A stretch of 59,320 bases of DNA, from NCBI GenBank assembly GCA_948739805.1, contig CAPYID010000009.1, positions 1-59,320 on the forward strand, given 5' to 3'. Below, one piece after another: positions 8,625 to 18,249 of the stretch. The DNA comes from an uncultured Clostridia bacterium (lineage in GTDB: Bacteria > Bacillota > Clostridia > TANB77 > CAG-508). Under the pieces are notes generated by a model, which saw only the letters and a list, made by a program, of their open reading frames with translations, had not been told where the DNA came from and did not search any database. The first letter of the stretch is position 1. Each line of letters begins with the position of its first letter. Position numbers and translations under genes: made by a program.

Positions 8625-10708
8625 TATACCATACCTTGCATAGTAGACATAGAAGACCCCATATTCATAAGACCTAATACAACTAATGGTGCAATCAAAT
8701 ATCCTACAAATAGAACTATCATTGGAGCAAAACCAAATACTTTTCCTACCATACCTTTTTTACTAATCAATTGTTCATTTGACTCTTTTCTTTTTTCTTT
8801 ATAGTACTCTCTTTCTGTCTCTAATTCATCAAAAGCCTCTTTTATTGGAATTTTCTCCACAGCAGCTTGTAAACTTTCTACTATTCCAACAAATTTAGGA
8901 TATGTAGCATCTTCTTTTAGTTCTTCTAATGCTTCCCAAGCTCCACTCTCATAGTTATTAACACATTTTGAAATTGGTACCCTGAATATATTAGAATATC
9001 TTTCTATCCATTCTAATATCATTTCAACATTTACCCTTTCAATTTTCATAAGCATAAGAATAATTGTCTGGAATTGCATTACTTCGTCTTCCATTTCTAG
9101 TTCCCTCATTCTCTTTTGGAAAATCAATAATATGTTTGGGAACATATATGCAACTGCACAAAAGCCCATTGAAATAAGTACTTCATACCATTGAATTTGG
9201 CTTTCTGCATTAATCGTTTTTAATTTTTTATATACTCTATCTGTTGCCATATCTAATGTTTCATCATTTGCTTCTGCATAATAACTTGTAAGAGATAATT
9301 CAAGCCTAATTCTATCCTTTTTTATATTGTTATCTCCTTTTAATTTATTTAATATTGCATTGTCTACATCTCTTATTCTTTCGCCTTTCTTTTTTTCTGT
9401 TGTAGACATCATCATTGAAGTAGTACCATCTTCCATTAATACTTCTTCATAAACCCATTGTGTTGCTACATTATGTACATAGTTAAATATAAATAACGAT
9501 AATAAAAATGTTACTAATGCCATTGCAAGTTTGTTTACATACATCCATTCAATTTTTTGTGGTGAAGCTGAATCTTTTAATAATTTTGTAATTTTCATAT
9601 ATTCTTTTGTTTTTTTCTTTGGCATGAATGCATTTACAATTGTTTTTGTAATTGGTCTTTTATATAGTTTTGCTTGCCACGGGTTTTCATTTTCCATTTC
9701 CATTACATTGTTTTTGGTGGTATCTTTTACTTTTCTAATCATTACATAACATATAATTGTTAATATTAGTACAATTAATTCTGCTACTGTTCCTAATTTT
9801 CCATTATAAAAACTTTCTACAAATGTAAAGTTTGATATAGCCCAAGTTTTTAATGGTTCTAATAATAAAACTGCTATTAATGCTATTACTGATAAACTTT
9901 GGAATACATAGTTTAATTTATCCCTTTTTAATATTTCTAGTTGCATTTCTTGTGTAATATTGTTTAAGTTTTTTAAGTATAATGATGAACCTGATTCTGT
10001 TTTTCTATCTCCAAATTCTTTTGTTAAGTATGATAATCCTGCAAATTCTTTTAAATAACTGTTTGGTGCTATATCATAGTATTTTTCTAGTTCTGTTTCA
10101 GGGTCATCTGCTATTAATATTTCATATATTTTTTCTGCTTGTAATGCTACTTCTTCTTCATTTGTTTGTGCTACTTGGTATATTGCTTCTTCTACCATGC
10201 TTGATTCATGGTATGCATGTCTAATTTCTGCAAAAAATGTTATTTGTTGTTTTAATAGTAAATTGTCTAGTTTGTTTACATTTCCTTCTACTAAGGATTC
10301 GACTATAAAGATTTCAAATAATAGTAATGTTACCATTAAAAGTGTATTACTTGCAGATATTGCAATTATAAGAATTGTTAAAGGTATAACCCATATAAGT
10401 GCTTTTGTTAAAGAAGATGATGCTTGTCTTCTTGTTTGATATTCGTCTTGAATGTTTATTATTTCTAGTCTTCTTCTAATTTTTAATAGATATCTTTTTA
10501 TTCCTGGTATTTTTAGATATATTGTATATAATTTCATATATAAGACATCCATTGAGAATTTATTTGTTTCTGTTCCCTGTTTTAATTGTTTTGCAAGTTT
10601 TCTGTCACCTTTGTCTAGCTTTTTCATTAATGATATATATGCCAGAACTATAATTCCAAAAATGGCAACAGCAACAATTATTATGAATTTTAACGTATTA
10701 GTTGACAT
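8624..10708 (-). CDS. Fused TadB/TadC-like pilus assembly platform protein
   Basis: 694-residue inner-membrane protein that should form the platform for CpaF-driven pilus assembly. Two T2SF-like halves are visible. The first has membrane helices near 7-28, 105-140, 268-290 and 308-325 and a cytoplasmic helical segment about 145-260. The second has helices near 392-410 and 510-530, a cytoplasmic segment 540-640 and terminal helices 650-685. Normal TadB and TadC are separate proteins of about 300 residues each, so this looks like a fusion. GGAGGAG precedes the ATG. It sits between the ATPase gene and the pilin-like genes. Confidence 0.75.
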   Translation of the reverse strand: MSTNTLKFIIIVAVAIFGIIVLAYISLMKKLDKGDRKLAKQLKQGTETNKFSMDVLYMKLYTIYLKIPGIKRYLLKIRRRLEIINIQDEYQTRRQASSSLTKALIWVIPLTILIIAISASNTLLMVTLLLFEIFIVESLVEGNVNKLDNLLLKQQITFFAEIRHAYHESSMVEEAIYQVAQTNEEEVALQAEKIYEILIADDPETELEKYYDIAPNSYLKEFAGLSYLTKEFGDRKTESGSSLYLKNLNNITQEMQLEILKRDKLNYVFQSLSVIALIAVLLLEPLKTWAISNFTFVESFYNGKLGTVAELIVLILTIICYVMIRKVKDTTKNNVMEMENENPWQAKLYKRPITKTIVNAFMPKKKTKEYMKITKLLKDSASPQKIEWMYVNKLAMALVTFLLSLFIFNYVHNVATQWVYEEVLMEDGTTSMMMSTTEKKKGERIRDVDNAILNKLKGDNNIKKDRIRLELSLTSYYAEANDETLDMATDRVYKKLKTINAESQIQWYEVLISMGFCAVAYMFPNILLIFQKRMRELEMEDEVMQFQTIILMLMKIERVNVEMILEWIERYSNIFRVPISKCVNNYESGAWEALEELKEDATYPKFVGIVESLQAAVEKIPIKEAFDELETEREYYKEKRKESNEQLISKKGMVGKVFGFAPMIVLFVGYLIAPLVVLGLMNMGSSMSTMQGMV

Positions 10709-10744
10709 CTTTATTTAGCTCCTCCTCTCTTTCGTTATGTTTTA

Positions 10745-12646
10745 TTATTTACTGGTTTTGGCTTTTTTTGCTCCATTTCCCCAGTTTCTTTCAATAAATG
10801 CATCAAATTCTTCTATATCAGTTTCATCCATATTTATACGCATTTCTTGAATATTTTTGTCAGAGATTTTGTTTGTTAATACATACCCATCTCCTCTGAA
10901 TTCCATTATGTTTACATAGTCATATTTTTGTCTGTCTGTAACATTTTGAAAATAATTTGTTGCATTGTCCATGAATTTTTCTATTTTTCCTTCTAATGTT
11001 TTTTCTTTTCTGTAATCTCTAGTGTATGGGTTTGCATTTTCTATTGGAATACATTCAGTTACTCTTTCTATGTATCTTCTTCCTCTAAAGTCTTTTACTA
11101 AGTGTATGTCAAAGTTTAATACTTGTATAACTTGCTCTTCTGCTGTTTTTTCGTCTTTAAATACTCCTGTTCTTAACATTGAGTTTCTTAGTGCTGTAAC
11201 TAAGTTTGGAAATGTTTTTGCATGGTGTGTAAATAGAGTGAATTTTGATGCAACTTGGGCTGCTTGTATCATCCAAGCTGCTACTGGGTCTGTTGCAACC
11301 TCACCTATGATGTTAACTGAACCATCTGTCTTTTTTTGAACATCTAGTCCCTCTTGTCCTGAAACTGTTTCTGTTTCTCTTAATGATAATATGTTTCTGG
11401 TTGGATATATTTTTCTTAAGTGTAACTCGAAAGCAGTTTCCTGAACTCTTATGTTTAGAGTTTCGTAAATGTTTTCTATCATTGCCATAAGCATTGTTGT
11501 TTTACCACAACCTTGTTCTCCTGTAAGTGATATTATTCTTGCTCCTTTTACTAAAAATTTTAATAAGTCTATTGCTTCTTCTTTACCATCACATTTAATT
11601 ATTTGTTCTAGTGTTGCACGTTTTACGTCAAATTTTCTTACGAAGAAAGCCCATGTTTCTGCCATACTCGGTCTAACAACAACTACACGTGAACCATCTT
11701 TCATTTCGTTGATTTTATAACCATTTGAGTCTGATAATTGTCCTGGGTTGTTATATTTATATATGTTTTGGCATACTCTTTTTAACTCACTTTCACTTCC
11801 AAATGAAAGAAATTCTAATCTTATAGATTTTCCTTGGAAGAATATCCATATACTATCACATGATCTTGGTACTTTGTTGTCTAATACTTGTCCTAAATAG
11901 TCTCCATCTGTTTGCGCTACTTGGCTTAGGAATGATTCTGGTAGTCCAGAAACACCTCCTGATACCCCATCTATGTTCATGTCTCTTATTTCATCAATTG
12001 CACTATATCCTTTATAATATTGATATATTCTTTGTACTACTATTTCTAGTTTTTCATTGAATTCTAATTGTACTTGCTCTTTTTCGAATATATCGCATAT
12101 TTCATCTGATGTTATAACATAACAAGGTTTAGCGTCTCCTTGTAAATATTTTAATGATGCTAAATCATATTTTTTTATAAATTGGGTTAGAGCTTCATAT
12201 CCAAATTCTTGCTTGTATTTGTATATAAGTATGTCAAATTTATCTTGTGGTGTTAATAATGATGGTATATCAAAAGGAATTGATTTTGATATATTGGTTT
12301 CATCTACTCCATATTCTTGAAGTAATAGGTCAAACATTATTCCTTTTACATATTTTTTATCATTGACATCTCCATATGTACATCCTTTTAATGCTTTTTT
12401 TAATTCGTATTTTTTGTTTTTTCTTCTTTTTAATTCTTCTTCTGATAATCCTATATCATATAAGTTTATTTTTGTAATTTCATCTAGTCTTCTTTTTATA
12501 AATTTTGACATTACATCTAAAGAATATGTTTTATCATCTATTTCTATGTCTTTTTCTTCTACTGCATTTTTTTTGCTTAAAATTAGCTTATAGATTCCAA
12601 AACCTGCTACTATTATTAGTAATAATATCATTATAAAATTTATCAT
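10745..12646 (-). CDS. CpaF/TadA-type pilus assembly ATPase with N-terminal membrane anchor
   Basis: 633-residue secretion ATPase. Walker A GEQGCGKTT lies near residue 375, a Walker B-like NIIGEVATDP near 446, and the following FTLFTHHAKT replaces the usual His-box segment. The first ~20 residues (MINFIMILLLIIVAGFGIYK) form a membrane helix, unusual for this normally soluble family. The N-terminal 330 residues are long and charged. It powers polymerisation of the pilin-like subunits through the adjacent TadB/TadC-like platform. RBS AAGGAGAG. The gene order CpaB, two ParA-like, ATPase, platform, pilins matches Tad loci. Confidence 0.85.
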   Translation of the reverse strand: MINFIMILLLIIVAGFGIYKLILSKKNAVEEKDIEIDDKTYSLDVMSKFIKRRLDEITKINLYDIGLSEEELKRRKNKKYELKKALKGCTYGDVNDKKYVKGIMFDLLLQEYGVDETNISKSIPFDIPSLLTPQDKFDILIYKYKQEFGYEALTQFIKKYDLASLKYLQGDAKPCYVITSDEICDIFEKEQVQLEFNEKLEIVVQRIYQYYKGYSAIDEIRDMNIDGVSGGVSGLPESFLSQVAQTDGDYLGQVLDNKVPRSCDSIWIFFQGKSIRLEFLSFGSESELKRVCQNIYKYNNPGQLSDSNGYKINEMKDGSRVVVVRPSMAETWAFFVRKFDVKRATLEQIIKCDGKEEAIDLLKFLVKGARIISLTGEQGCGKTTMLMAMIENIYETLNIRVQETAFELHLRKIYPTRNILSLRETETVSGQEGLDVQKKTDGSVNIIGEVATDPVAAWMIQAAQVASKFTLFTHHAKTFPNLVTALRNSMLRTGVFKDEKTAEEQVIQVLNFDIHLVKDFRGRRYIERVTECIPIENANPYTRDYRKEKTLEGKIEKFMDNATNYFQNVTDRQKYDYVNIMEFRGDGYVLTNKISDKNIQEMRINMDETDIEEFDAFIERNWGNGAKKAKTSK

Positions 12647-12690
12647 TATGAATATCTCTCCTTCCCAAGTTTTGTCATTCTAATTTTTGA

Positions 12691-13533
12691 TTACCCTAGT
12701 GCATGTAATTCTTGTAGTTTATATATTATTCCTTCACAGAATTTGTTTAATTCTGATATAAAAAATCCATGTTCTTCTTCCATTGTTGCTTTTCTGATTT
12801 TTGGATTTAACATCCATTGGTCTAGTATTCCATCTTGTAATGCATCACTGTACATTAAATCATATGGTACTGTATATAGTTCTCTTTTCATTCTTGAACT
12901 TCTTACTATATTTTTTGCATTATATTTTGAATTTTTTTCATATTTATTTAATAAGTATATAATATTTCTTCCACTTAATAATTTTTCTTGTTTTTGTAAG
13001 TCAACTATTTTTTCAACTTCTTCTATCTTTTGCTCCATGTTACAAACTATTAGGTTTGATGCTTCTAATATTCTTCTTGCTAAGTTTGTTTCTAAGCCTT
13101 TTTCTAAGTCAACAAATACCATATCATAGTATTTATTTGCTATTTTTATTACATCTGGATAATCATTAAAATCAAATTTTTCATTTTCATCTTCTGCTAT
13201 TTCCTTTTTTCCTGCAATTACTTCTAGCCTTCCCTTTAATACTATTTTTGTAAAGTTTCCTACTAGTGTTGGTGTTAATTTTCCACTGTTTGCAAGTTTC
13301 ATTACTCCTTCTATTCCTGAATTAAATTTTACTTCTTTTAATCCTAAGAATTTCATTGCCGAATTTTCTGATACGCCATATGCTTTGTCTAATCCTATGT
13401 CTCCCGCTTCTGTCGAAATTAACAGGATTTTATAGTTGTGTTCAACTGCCATAAGTGTTGCTACTGCTGCTAAAGATGAAGTTTGTCCAATATTTCCTTT
13501 TTTACTGTTGTTCCAAAAAGTTATTATAGACAT
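12691..13533 (-). CDS. ParA/MinD-like (TadZ-like) protein with altered P-loop
   Basis: 280 residues with the ParA/MinD fold order: a P-loop-like FWNNSKKGNIGQTSSLAAVA at the N-terminus, then VFVDLEKG near 140 and a C-terminal helical part. The key lysine of the deviant Walker A motif (KGGxGKT) is replaced by Gln (GQT), so ATP hydrolysis is doubtful. TadZ/CpaE proteins, which place Tad machines at a cell site, often have such atypical loops. The ATG directly abuts the preceding stop and its AGAAAGG site lies inside the upstream gene, so the two are coupled. Confidence 0.65.
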   Translation of the reverse strand: MSIITFWNNSKKGNIGQTSSLAAVATLMAVEHNYKILLISTEAGDIGLDKAYGVSENSAMKFLGLKEVKFNSGIEGVMKLANSGKLTPTLVGNFTKIVLKGRLEVIAGKKEIAEDENEKFDFNDYPDVIKIANKYYDMVFVDLEKGLETNLARRILEASNLIVCNMEQKIEEVEKIVDLQKQEKLLSGRNIIYLLNKYEKNSKYNAKNIVRSSRMKRELYTVPYDLMYSDALQDGILDQWMLNPKIRKATMEEEHGFFISELNKFCEGIIYKLQELHALG

Positions 13534-14235
13534 CTATATCCCATTCCTTTCTAATGCTTTTATTATTTTTTTTGCTTCTGGTTCTCTTATTATTTCACCA
13601 AATAACATTTCTGTTAATTGTGCTAAACTATCTTTGTATAGAGAACTTATTGTTTTTAATCCAAGTCTATAAATTAATTGATTTTCCATTTCCACATATT
13701 TATCATCTAATATTAATGGAAAAAATATCTGTCCTTCATCCCATTGCATTTTAGCTTCTGATGCCAAATAATCTATATATTGGTTGTCTGCTTCATTCAT
13801 TGACCTTGAAAATATAATTTTTAATAATCTCATTGGTCTTCTAACATTTTTAAAAATTTCAATTCCTTTTTTTATTGAATATAAGTCCATTGCTGTTACA
13901 AAACAATTAATATCATTTTGGTCTGCTCTCATGTCTTCTAATATGATTGGATTATCAATATTCATTAATATAACATCATAGTCTGCTGTTTCTTCTGTTA
14001 TTCCTATGTAATCATATATGTGTTCCATTCTTCTAAAGCCTACTGCTACATCTATTTCTTCCCATGTTGTTATATATGTCATAGTCGGCTCTAGTGTAGG
14101 TATTATATATCTACATTTTTGTTCTGCTGTTGTGTCTACTATTAATACTTTTTTATTTTTCATTGTTAGTATTTTTGCAATACACATTATTAAATTAGTT
14201 TTATCATATGCACCTATAAATCCGACTTTTTTCAT
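13534..14235 (-). CDS. Second ParA-like protein with degenerate nucleotide site
   Basis: 233 residues starting MKKVGFIGAYDKTNLIMCIA. The position of the P-loop is clear but reads GAYDKTN instead of KGGxGKT. DYDVILMNID is the switch II-like strand, followed by a helical C-terminus. It is probably a partner of the TadZ-like protein encoded next, forming a heterodimer that positions the pilus machine; that is inferred. RBS AAAGGAGAGAG. Confidence 0.55.
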   Translation of the reverse strand: MKKVGFIGAYDKTNLIMCIAKILTMKNKKVLIVDTTAEQKCRYIIPTLEPTMTYITTWEEIDVAVGFRRMEHIYDYIGITEETADYDVILMNIDNPIILEDMRADQNDINCFVTAMDLYSIKKGIEIFKNVRRPMRLLKIIFSRSMNEADNQYIDYLASEAKMQWDEGQIFFPLILDDKYVEMENQLIYRLGLKTISSLYKDSLAQLTEMLFGEIIREPEAKKIIKALERNGI

Positions 14236-14320
14236 TATACTCTCTCCTTTTTTGTTTTTAAGTTATGCATTTTAAGATAATCCAATTACTTATCTATATT
14301 TTAATCAATTATTGTAAATT

Positions 14321-15286
14321 TTATTTAGTATTAGTTGTTGTTGTAGTTTGTGATTGTTTTGCTTCTAATTGTTTTACATATTCACTTCTTGATTCTTTTT
14401 GTGCTTCTATTGATGAGGTTGTTCCTGCTGCTACTTTTCCTTGAGGATCTTCTGATACTAATACTGCTGCATCTATAATATCTGTTCTTCCTGATTTCAA
14501 TATTGCATTATTATATTTTTTTGTTAATTCTTCTTTTGCTTTTTCTATTACATTAGGATCATTTGCAATTAATTGTAATATTGTACTTTTTGGAACATAT
14601 GTAACTGATGCTTGTCCTTGTATTCCTGGTTCTACATATGTTGTTGCATACAATTTAGAGCCTTCTATTTGATATGCTTCTACTATCGCATTTGATAAAG
14701 TTAATATCTCATGTTCTTCAACATTTAGCCACATTGCTTGTTCGTCTGTTTTTATTACTTTCTTTTTTGCAACTACTATGTAATCTTCTCCACTTGGTAG
14801 TTGTAATCTTATATCTATAAAATCATCTTTTTCTAATTCTGTAGGTAGTACTATCATGTTGTATTCTTGCTCTCTTGTACCATTTTCTGTTTTGTTTTCT
14901 GCTTCTACTAACATGTCTGTTGATAATACTGTTCCTGTTTTTAAATCTATTTTTGCTAAAGAATTTGCTGTTATTGCTGTTTTATAATTATTACCATTTA
15001 TTGCATTTTTTGGTACAGCATCTTTTGTTACTTCTACAGTTTTTAGCATATCTGTTATAGATACTTCTCCTTTGTCATTTGTTTTAGCTATATTTGTACC
15101 TGCTGAAATATCTTTTTTCAATACATATACTGTTTCTTTTGAATTTTCTATTTCTTCTTTTTCGGTTTGTTGTTTATGCATTAGCCATAAAAGACCTGCT
15201 ATTACAATTGCCGCTATTATCATTGTAATAAATACTCCTAATAAAAATGAATTTCTTGCTTTTCTTTGCATTGGATTTGATGCCAT
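14321..15286 (-). CDS. CpaB/RcpC-like pilus assembly protein
   Basis: 321 residues: a membrane anchor (about 13-37), then a SAF domain (about 50-115, TVYVLKKDISAGTNI) and a CpaB-like beta domain with DFIDIRLQLPSGEDYIV (~155-170). CpaB/RcpC proteins belong to Tad loci and link the machine to the cell envelope. It is the first gene of the run. RBS AAGGGAGGAATT. The C-terminus is Gln/Thr-rich. Confidence 0.75.
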   Translation of the reverse strand: MASNPMQRKARNSFLLGVFITMIIAAIVIAGLLWLMHKQQTEKEEIENSKETVYVLKKDISAGTNIAKTNDKGEVSITDMLKTVEVTKDAVPKNAINGNNYKTAITANSLAKIDLKTGTVLSTDMLVEAENKTENGTREQEYNMIVLPTELEKDDFIDIRLQLPSGEDYIVVAKKKVIKTDEQAMWLNVEEHEILTLSNAIVEAYQIEGSKLYATTYVEPGIQGQASVTYVPKSTILQLIANDPNVIEKAKEELTKKYNNAILKSGRTDIIDAAVLVSEDPQGKVAAGTTSSIEAQKESRSEYVKQLEAKQSQTTTTTNTK

Positions 15287-15499
15287 TTCAAATTCCTCCC
15301 TTTTCTACAAATAATCATATCAATTTATATTATACGCTAGATTTTTTCAACATTCAACATTTTATGACTTTTGTAATATAAACGTCATATTGATGTAATA
15401 GTTTTGTAATATTTTATTTTGTTTTTGATTACAATTTTTAATTATTTTTTATTTTTTAAAATTTCCATATATTTCTTGTTTATTTTTCTTTATATTGCA

Positions 15500-15506
15500 C
15501 ATGATA
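15500..15506 (+). promoter_or_regulatory. Possible sigma-F/G-type -10 element
   Basis: CATGATA about 70 bases before the SASP start fits the CATNNTA core of forespore sigma factor -10 boxes, expected for an alpha/beta SASP gene. The -35 match (GTTTA near 15478-15482) is weak. Confidence 0.35.
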
Positions 15507-15573
15507 TACTATGAAATGATTTGGTAACCAAATTGTTTCTTGCAAAATGTTTTATTCTAGGAGGTGAATGATA

Positions 15574-15777
15574 ATGGCAACAAATTCTAATAAAAAATTA
15601 GTTCCAGAAGCTATGGACGCTTTAGATAAATTCAAATATGAAGTAGCTAGTGAAGTTGGTGTAACTTTAAAAGATGGTTATAATGGTAACCTATCTTCAA
15701 GAGACGCTGGTAGAATCGGTGGTAACATGGTTAAAAAGTTAATACAACAAGCTGAAAACAACATGGCTAACAAATAA
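15574..15777 (+). CDS. Alpha/beta-type small acid-soluble spore protein
   Basis: 67 residues starting MATNSNKKLVPEAMDAL. Alpha/beta SASPs coat and protect DNA in the dormant spore. The typical FKYEVASEVGV segment (recognised by the germination protease GPR) and the C-terminal helix GGNMVKKLIQQAE are present. ATG 15574 is chosen over ATG 15568 because AGGAGGTGA ends right at 15567, leaving a six-base gap. Monocistronic with a strong terminator. Confidence 0.95.
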   Translation: MATNSNKKLVPEAMDALDKFKYEVASEVGVTLKDGYNGNLSSRDAGRIGGNMVKKLIQQAENNMANK

Positions 15778-15837
15778 TTTAATTACTAGCTTATAATTTT
15801 GCAGGAATATTTCTTTCTTACTTTTATGTCTATACAT

Positions 15838-15867
15838 AAAGGCAGGAACTAAATGTTCCTGCCTTTT
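15838..15867 (+). terminator. Rho-independent terminator of the SASP gene
   Basis: Perfect 12-bp stem AAAGGCAGGAAC / GTTCCTGCCTTT with TAAAT loop, followed by T-rich sequence. Confidence 0.92.
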
Positions 15868-16024
15868 ATTGTTATTTATTATATTATAATATGAATAAAT
15901 TGATTTTTGTATCGAAAGCTGTCGAATATCAATATTTTAAAATTTTCTAATAATTTTGCAAAAAAGTCTTTACAATACGTAACGTGTGATGTATAATATT
16001 TATGAAAGGAGGTAAACTTTTATT

Positions 16025-16211
16025 ATGAGCATGACACCAAAGCAACTATTAAAACTCTTGTTAAAAGAAGGTTGGTTCATAGAAAACCAAGAAGGCTCAC
16101 ATATAAAGCTAAAAAAGAGTGGATATACAAATATAATTTTGCCTATGCATAACAGAGATTTAGCACCACGGATTACTTAACAAGATTTTAAAGCAAGCTG
16201 GGCTTAAATAA
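16025..16211 (+). CDS. hicA: HicA toxin, read through a +1 frameshift at CGG
   Basis: HicA is a small double-stranded-RNA-binding-fold mRNA interferase. The zero frame (MSMTPKQLLKLLLKEGWFIE..., with the catalytic His in GSHIKL) stops at 16178-16180. At GCA CCA CGG ATT, skipping the C at 16169 gives A-P-G-L-L-N-K-I-L-K-Q-A-G-L-K and a stop at 16209-16211, exactly the conserved HicA end (PGxLNxILKQAGL). The joined protein is 61 residues, the normal size. AAAGGAGG at 16005-16012 is the binding site. hicB follows. Either the toxin is made by frameshifting at CGG or it is a one-base pseudogene; five other identical cases favour the first. Confidence 0.75.
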
Positions 16212-16254
16212 GCCCTCCTTGTGTCATATTTATAATAAAAGGAGTAATATTATT

Positions 16255-16665
16255 ATGAAAGAAAATACATTGTTAACTTATCCTGCTATATTTACATGTG
16301 AAAATGGTCAATATTGGGTTGAATTTATTGACTTAGATGGTTGTTATAGTGATGGTAAAACGTTAGCAGAAGCAATGGAAAACGCAAAGGAGGCGATGGG
16401 ATTATATTTAGAAGATTTAGAAGAATACCCAAAATGTACTGATGATATAAAAAATATATCATTAGAAGAAAATCAAATAATATCTTTTGTTTCTATTAAT
16501 TTACTAGAACACAAAAGAAAATATGAAAATAAATCTATAAAGAAAACACTTTCTATTCCTGCCTGGTTAAATACTGTTGCAGAAAAAGAAAACGTAAACT
16601 TTTCGCAACTATTACAAAAAGCATTAATAGAAACTTTAAAAATTGACAATATTCAAAAAAAATAG
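16255..16665 (+). CDS. hicB: HicB antitoxin
   Basis: 136 residues from ATG 16255, which has AAAGGAG at the right distance; the longer frame from 16219 has none. The N-terminal HicB partial RNase H-like fold (YPAIFTCENGQYWVEFIDL, then AEAMENAKEAMGLYLED) binds HicA. The C-terminal KTLSIPAWLNTVAEKENVNF-type segment is a ribbon-helix-helix DNA-binding domain that should autoregulate the pair. It directly follows hicA. Confidence 0.9.
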   Translation: MKENTLLTYPAIFTCENGQYWVEFIDLDGCYSDGKTLAEAMENAKEAMGLYLEDLEEYPKCTDDIKNISLEENQIISFVSINLLEHKRKYENKSIKKTLSIPAWLNTVAEKENVNFSQLLQKALIETLKIDNIQKK

Positions 16666-16712
16666 TATAATTCATATAATCATAATAAAAAGTTTATCTC
16701 AAAAATGAGATT

Positions 16713-16750
16713 AAAGCTAGTCATATAAATGGCTAGCTTTCTTTATTTTA
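16713..16750 (+). terminator. Terminator after hicAB
   Basis: Stem AAAGCTAGTCAT (16713-16724) with ATGGCTAGCTTT (16729-16740), ATAA loop, followed by CTTTATTTTATTTT. Confidence 0.75.
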
Positions 16751-16805
16751 TTTTGCCACGAAAAACTTAACTCATATCAGGGTGATCTTCATCGATTACT
16801 ACAAA

Positions 16806-16990
16806 AATCTGTGTTTGTATGGGTAATAAATTTTAAAATTATAATTAATGATAATGTTTAAATTCCTATTATTTCACGGACGGGAAATCGCTCGCCCCTA
16901 CATATATTATTCATCATTCACCATTCATTATTAATTATTCATTGTGATTTTATATAATAAAATCACACATACACCCCCCAATTTATATAT
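16806..16990. repeat. Long intergenic repeat, copy 1
   Basis: About 185 bp that reappears in inverse orientation at 58480-58716 and in part at 45790-46096 and 24645-24712. Shared blocks are the GTGATTTTAT...ATAAAATCAC hairpin, the TGAATAATTAATAATGAATG-type run, a GTAGGGGCG...CGTCCG hairpin and TTTATTACCC.TACAAACACA at one end. No coding capacity. It is probably a non-autonomous mobile element; it fills the gap between hicB and the DUF4143 ATPase. Confidence 0.75.
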
Positions 16991-16997
16991 GAGGCAG

Positions 16998-18197
16998 CTA
17001 TTCTTCTAACAACCAATCTATTACGTTCTTATGAATTATACCGTTTTGTGAAAAATCAAATTTATCCATTGTTATTACATATTTAGGATAATTATCTTGT
17101 ATATTTTTAAATGCCCCAAATTCTCTGTCTACAACAGAATCATCAGCTAAAATGTATGCAACTTGAATATATATTTTTTCTTTAAATCTTGTCGCTATAA
17201 AGTCTATTTCTCCATTTTCCAAATTTCCTATCTTAACATCATATCCTCTAGCTAATAGTTCATTATATACAACGTTTTCTAAGTATGCTCCTAATTGTGG
17301 TCTTTTTCCAATATTCATTATTTGTCCAAATCCTAAATCTGTTAAATAGTATTTATATTTACCATTTAATATTCTTTTGCCTCTAACATCATATCTATCT
17401 GCCTTATTTATAACCATGGCTTTTGCCATATATTCTAAATAATTGTATAGAGTTACTTTTGAAACTTCCCTGTCATCTTTATTTGCAAAATAATTTGATA
17501 AACTTTCTGCAGAAAAGTTCTGTGATGGTGTTGTAACTATATATTCTACTATTCTATTAAATAAATCTAAATCTTTTATATTAAATCTAGTTATAATATC
17601 TTTTACTAAAATAGAATTATATATATCTGATAAATATGTTCTTGTTTGAATTTCATCTGTTAAAATAAATCTTTGTGGCATTCCTCCCCATGTCATATAA
17701 TCATCAAATGCTTCCTCTCGATCTTTTTTATCTGTTACATTTTTTAATTCACATACTTCTTTAAATGTGAATGGATAAGTTTTAAAACTTACATACCTTC
17801 CTGCTATATGTGTAGCAAGTTCCCCTGATAGTAAATCACTATTAGATCCAGTAATAAAAATTGATACATTTTTAGATGCTTTAAATGAATTTATTGCTTT
17901 TTCCCAATTTTCTACATTTTGTATCTCATCAAATAATAAGTAATATTTATCTTTATTTACTATCTTTTCTTTAATATAGTTGTGCAAATCCATATCATTT
18001 TTTATAAATGCATAATCTTCATATTCAAAGTTAATATATATTATTTGGGGTTCTGGTATTCCTTTTTGCTTTAACTCATCTATTATTTGTAATAGTATAA
18101 TTGATTTACCACATCTTCTAACTCCCATTATTACTTTTATTAAATCTTGATCATAAAATGGTCTAATCTTAGATAAATATTTTTCACGAATAATCAC
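16998..18197 (-). CDS. AAA_14/DUF4143 family ATPase
   Basis: 399 residues. The N-terminal P-loop ATPase has GVRRCGKS (about 26-33), YLLFDEIQNVENW (Walker B, ~95) and the sensor IFITGSNSDLLSG (~135). The C-terminal DUF4143 half contains a nuclease-like segment (GEIDFIATRFKEKIYIQVAY) with the D...Q of a PD-(D/E)xK-like core. Family function is unsettled. The start is GTG 18197 with GGAGGG seven bases upstream. Monocistronic; a perfect 32-bp palindrome lies 50 bases upstream of the start. Confidence 0.85.
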   Translation of the reverse strand: MIIREKYLSKIRPFYDQDLIKVIMGVRRCGKSIILLQIIDELKQKGIPEPQIIYINFEYEDYAFIKNDMDLHNYIKEKIVNKDKYYLLFDEIQNVENWEKAINSFKASKNVSIFITGSNSDLLSGELATHIAGRYVSFKTYPFTFKEVCELKNVTDKKDREEAFDDYMTWGGMPQRFILTDEIQTRTYLSDIYNSILVKDIITRFNIKDLDLFNRIVEYIVTTPSQNFSAESLSNYFANKDDREVSKVTLYNYLEYMAKAMVINKADRYDVRGKRILNGKYKYYLTDLGFGQIMNIGKRPQLGAYLENVVYNELLARGYDVKIGNLENGEIDFIATRFKEKIYIQVAYILADDSVVDREFGAFKNIQDNYPKYVITMDKFDFSQNGIIHKNVIDWLLEE

Positions 18198-18249
18198 ATT
18201 CCATCCCTCCTCTTCTATTTTATTATAGAATATTTATTAATATTTGTCA

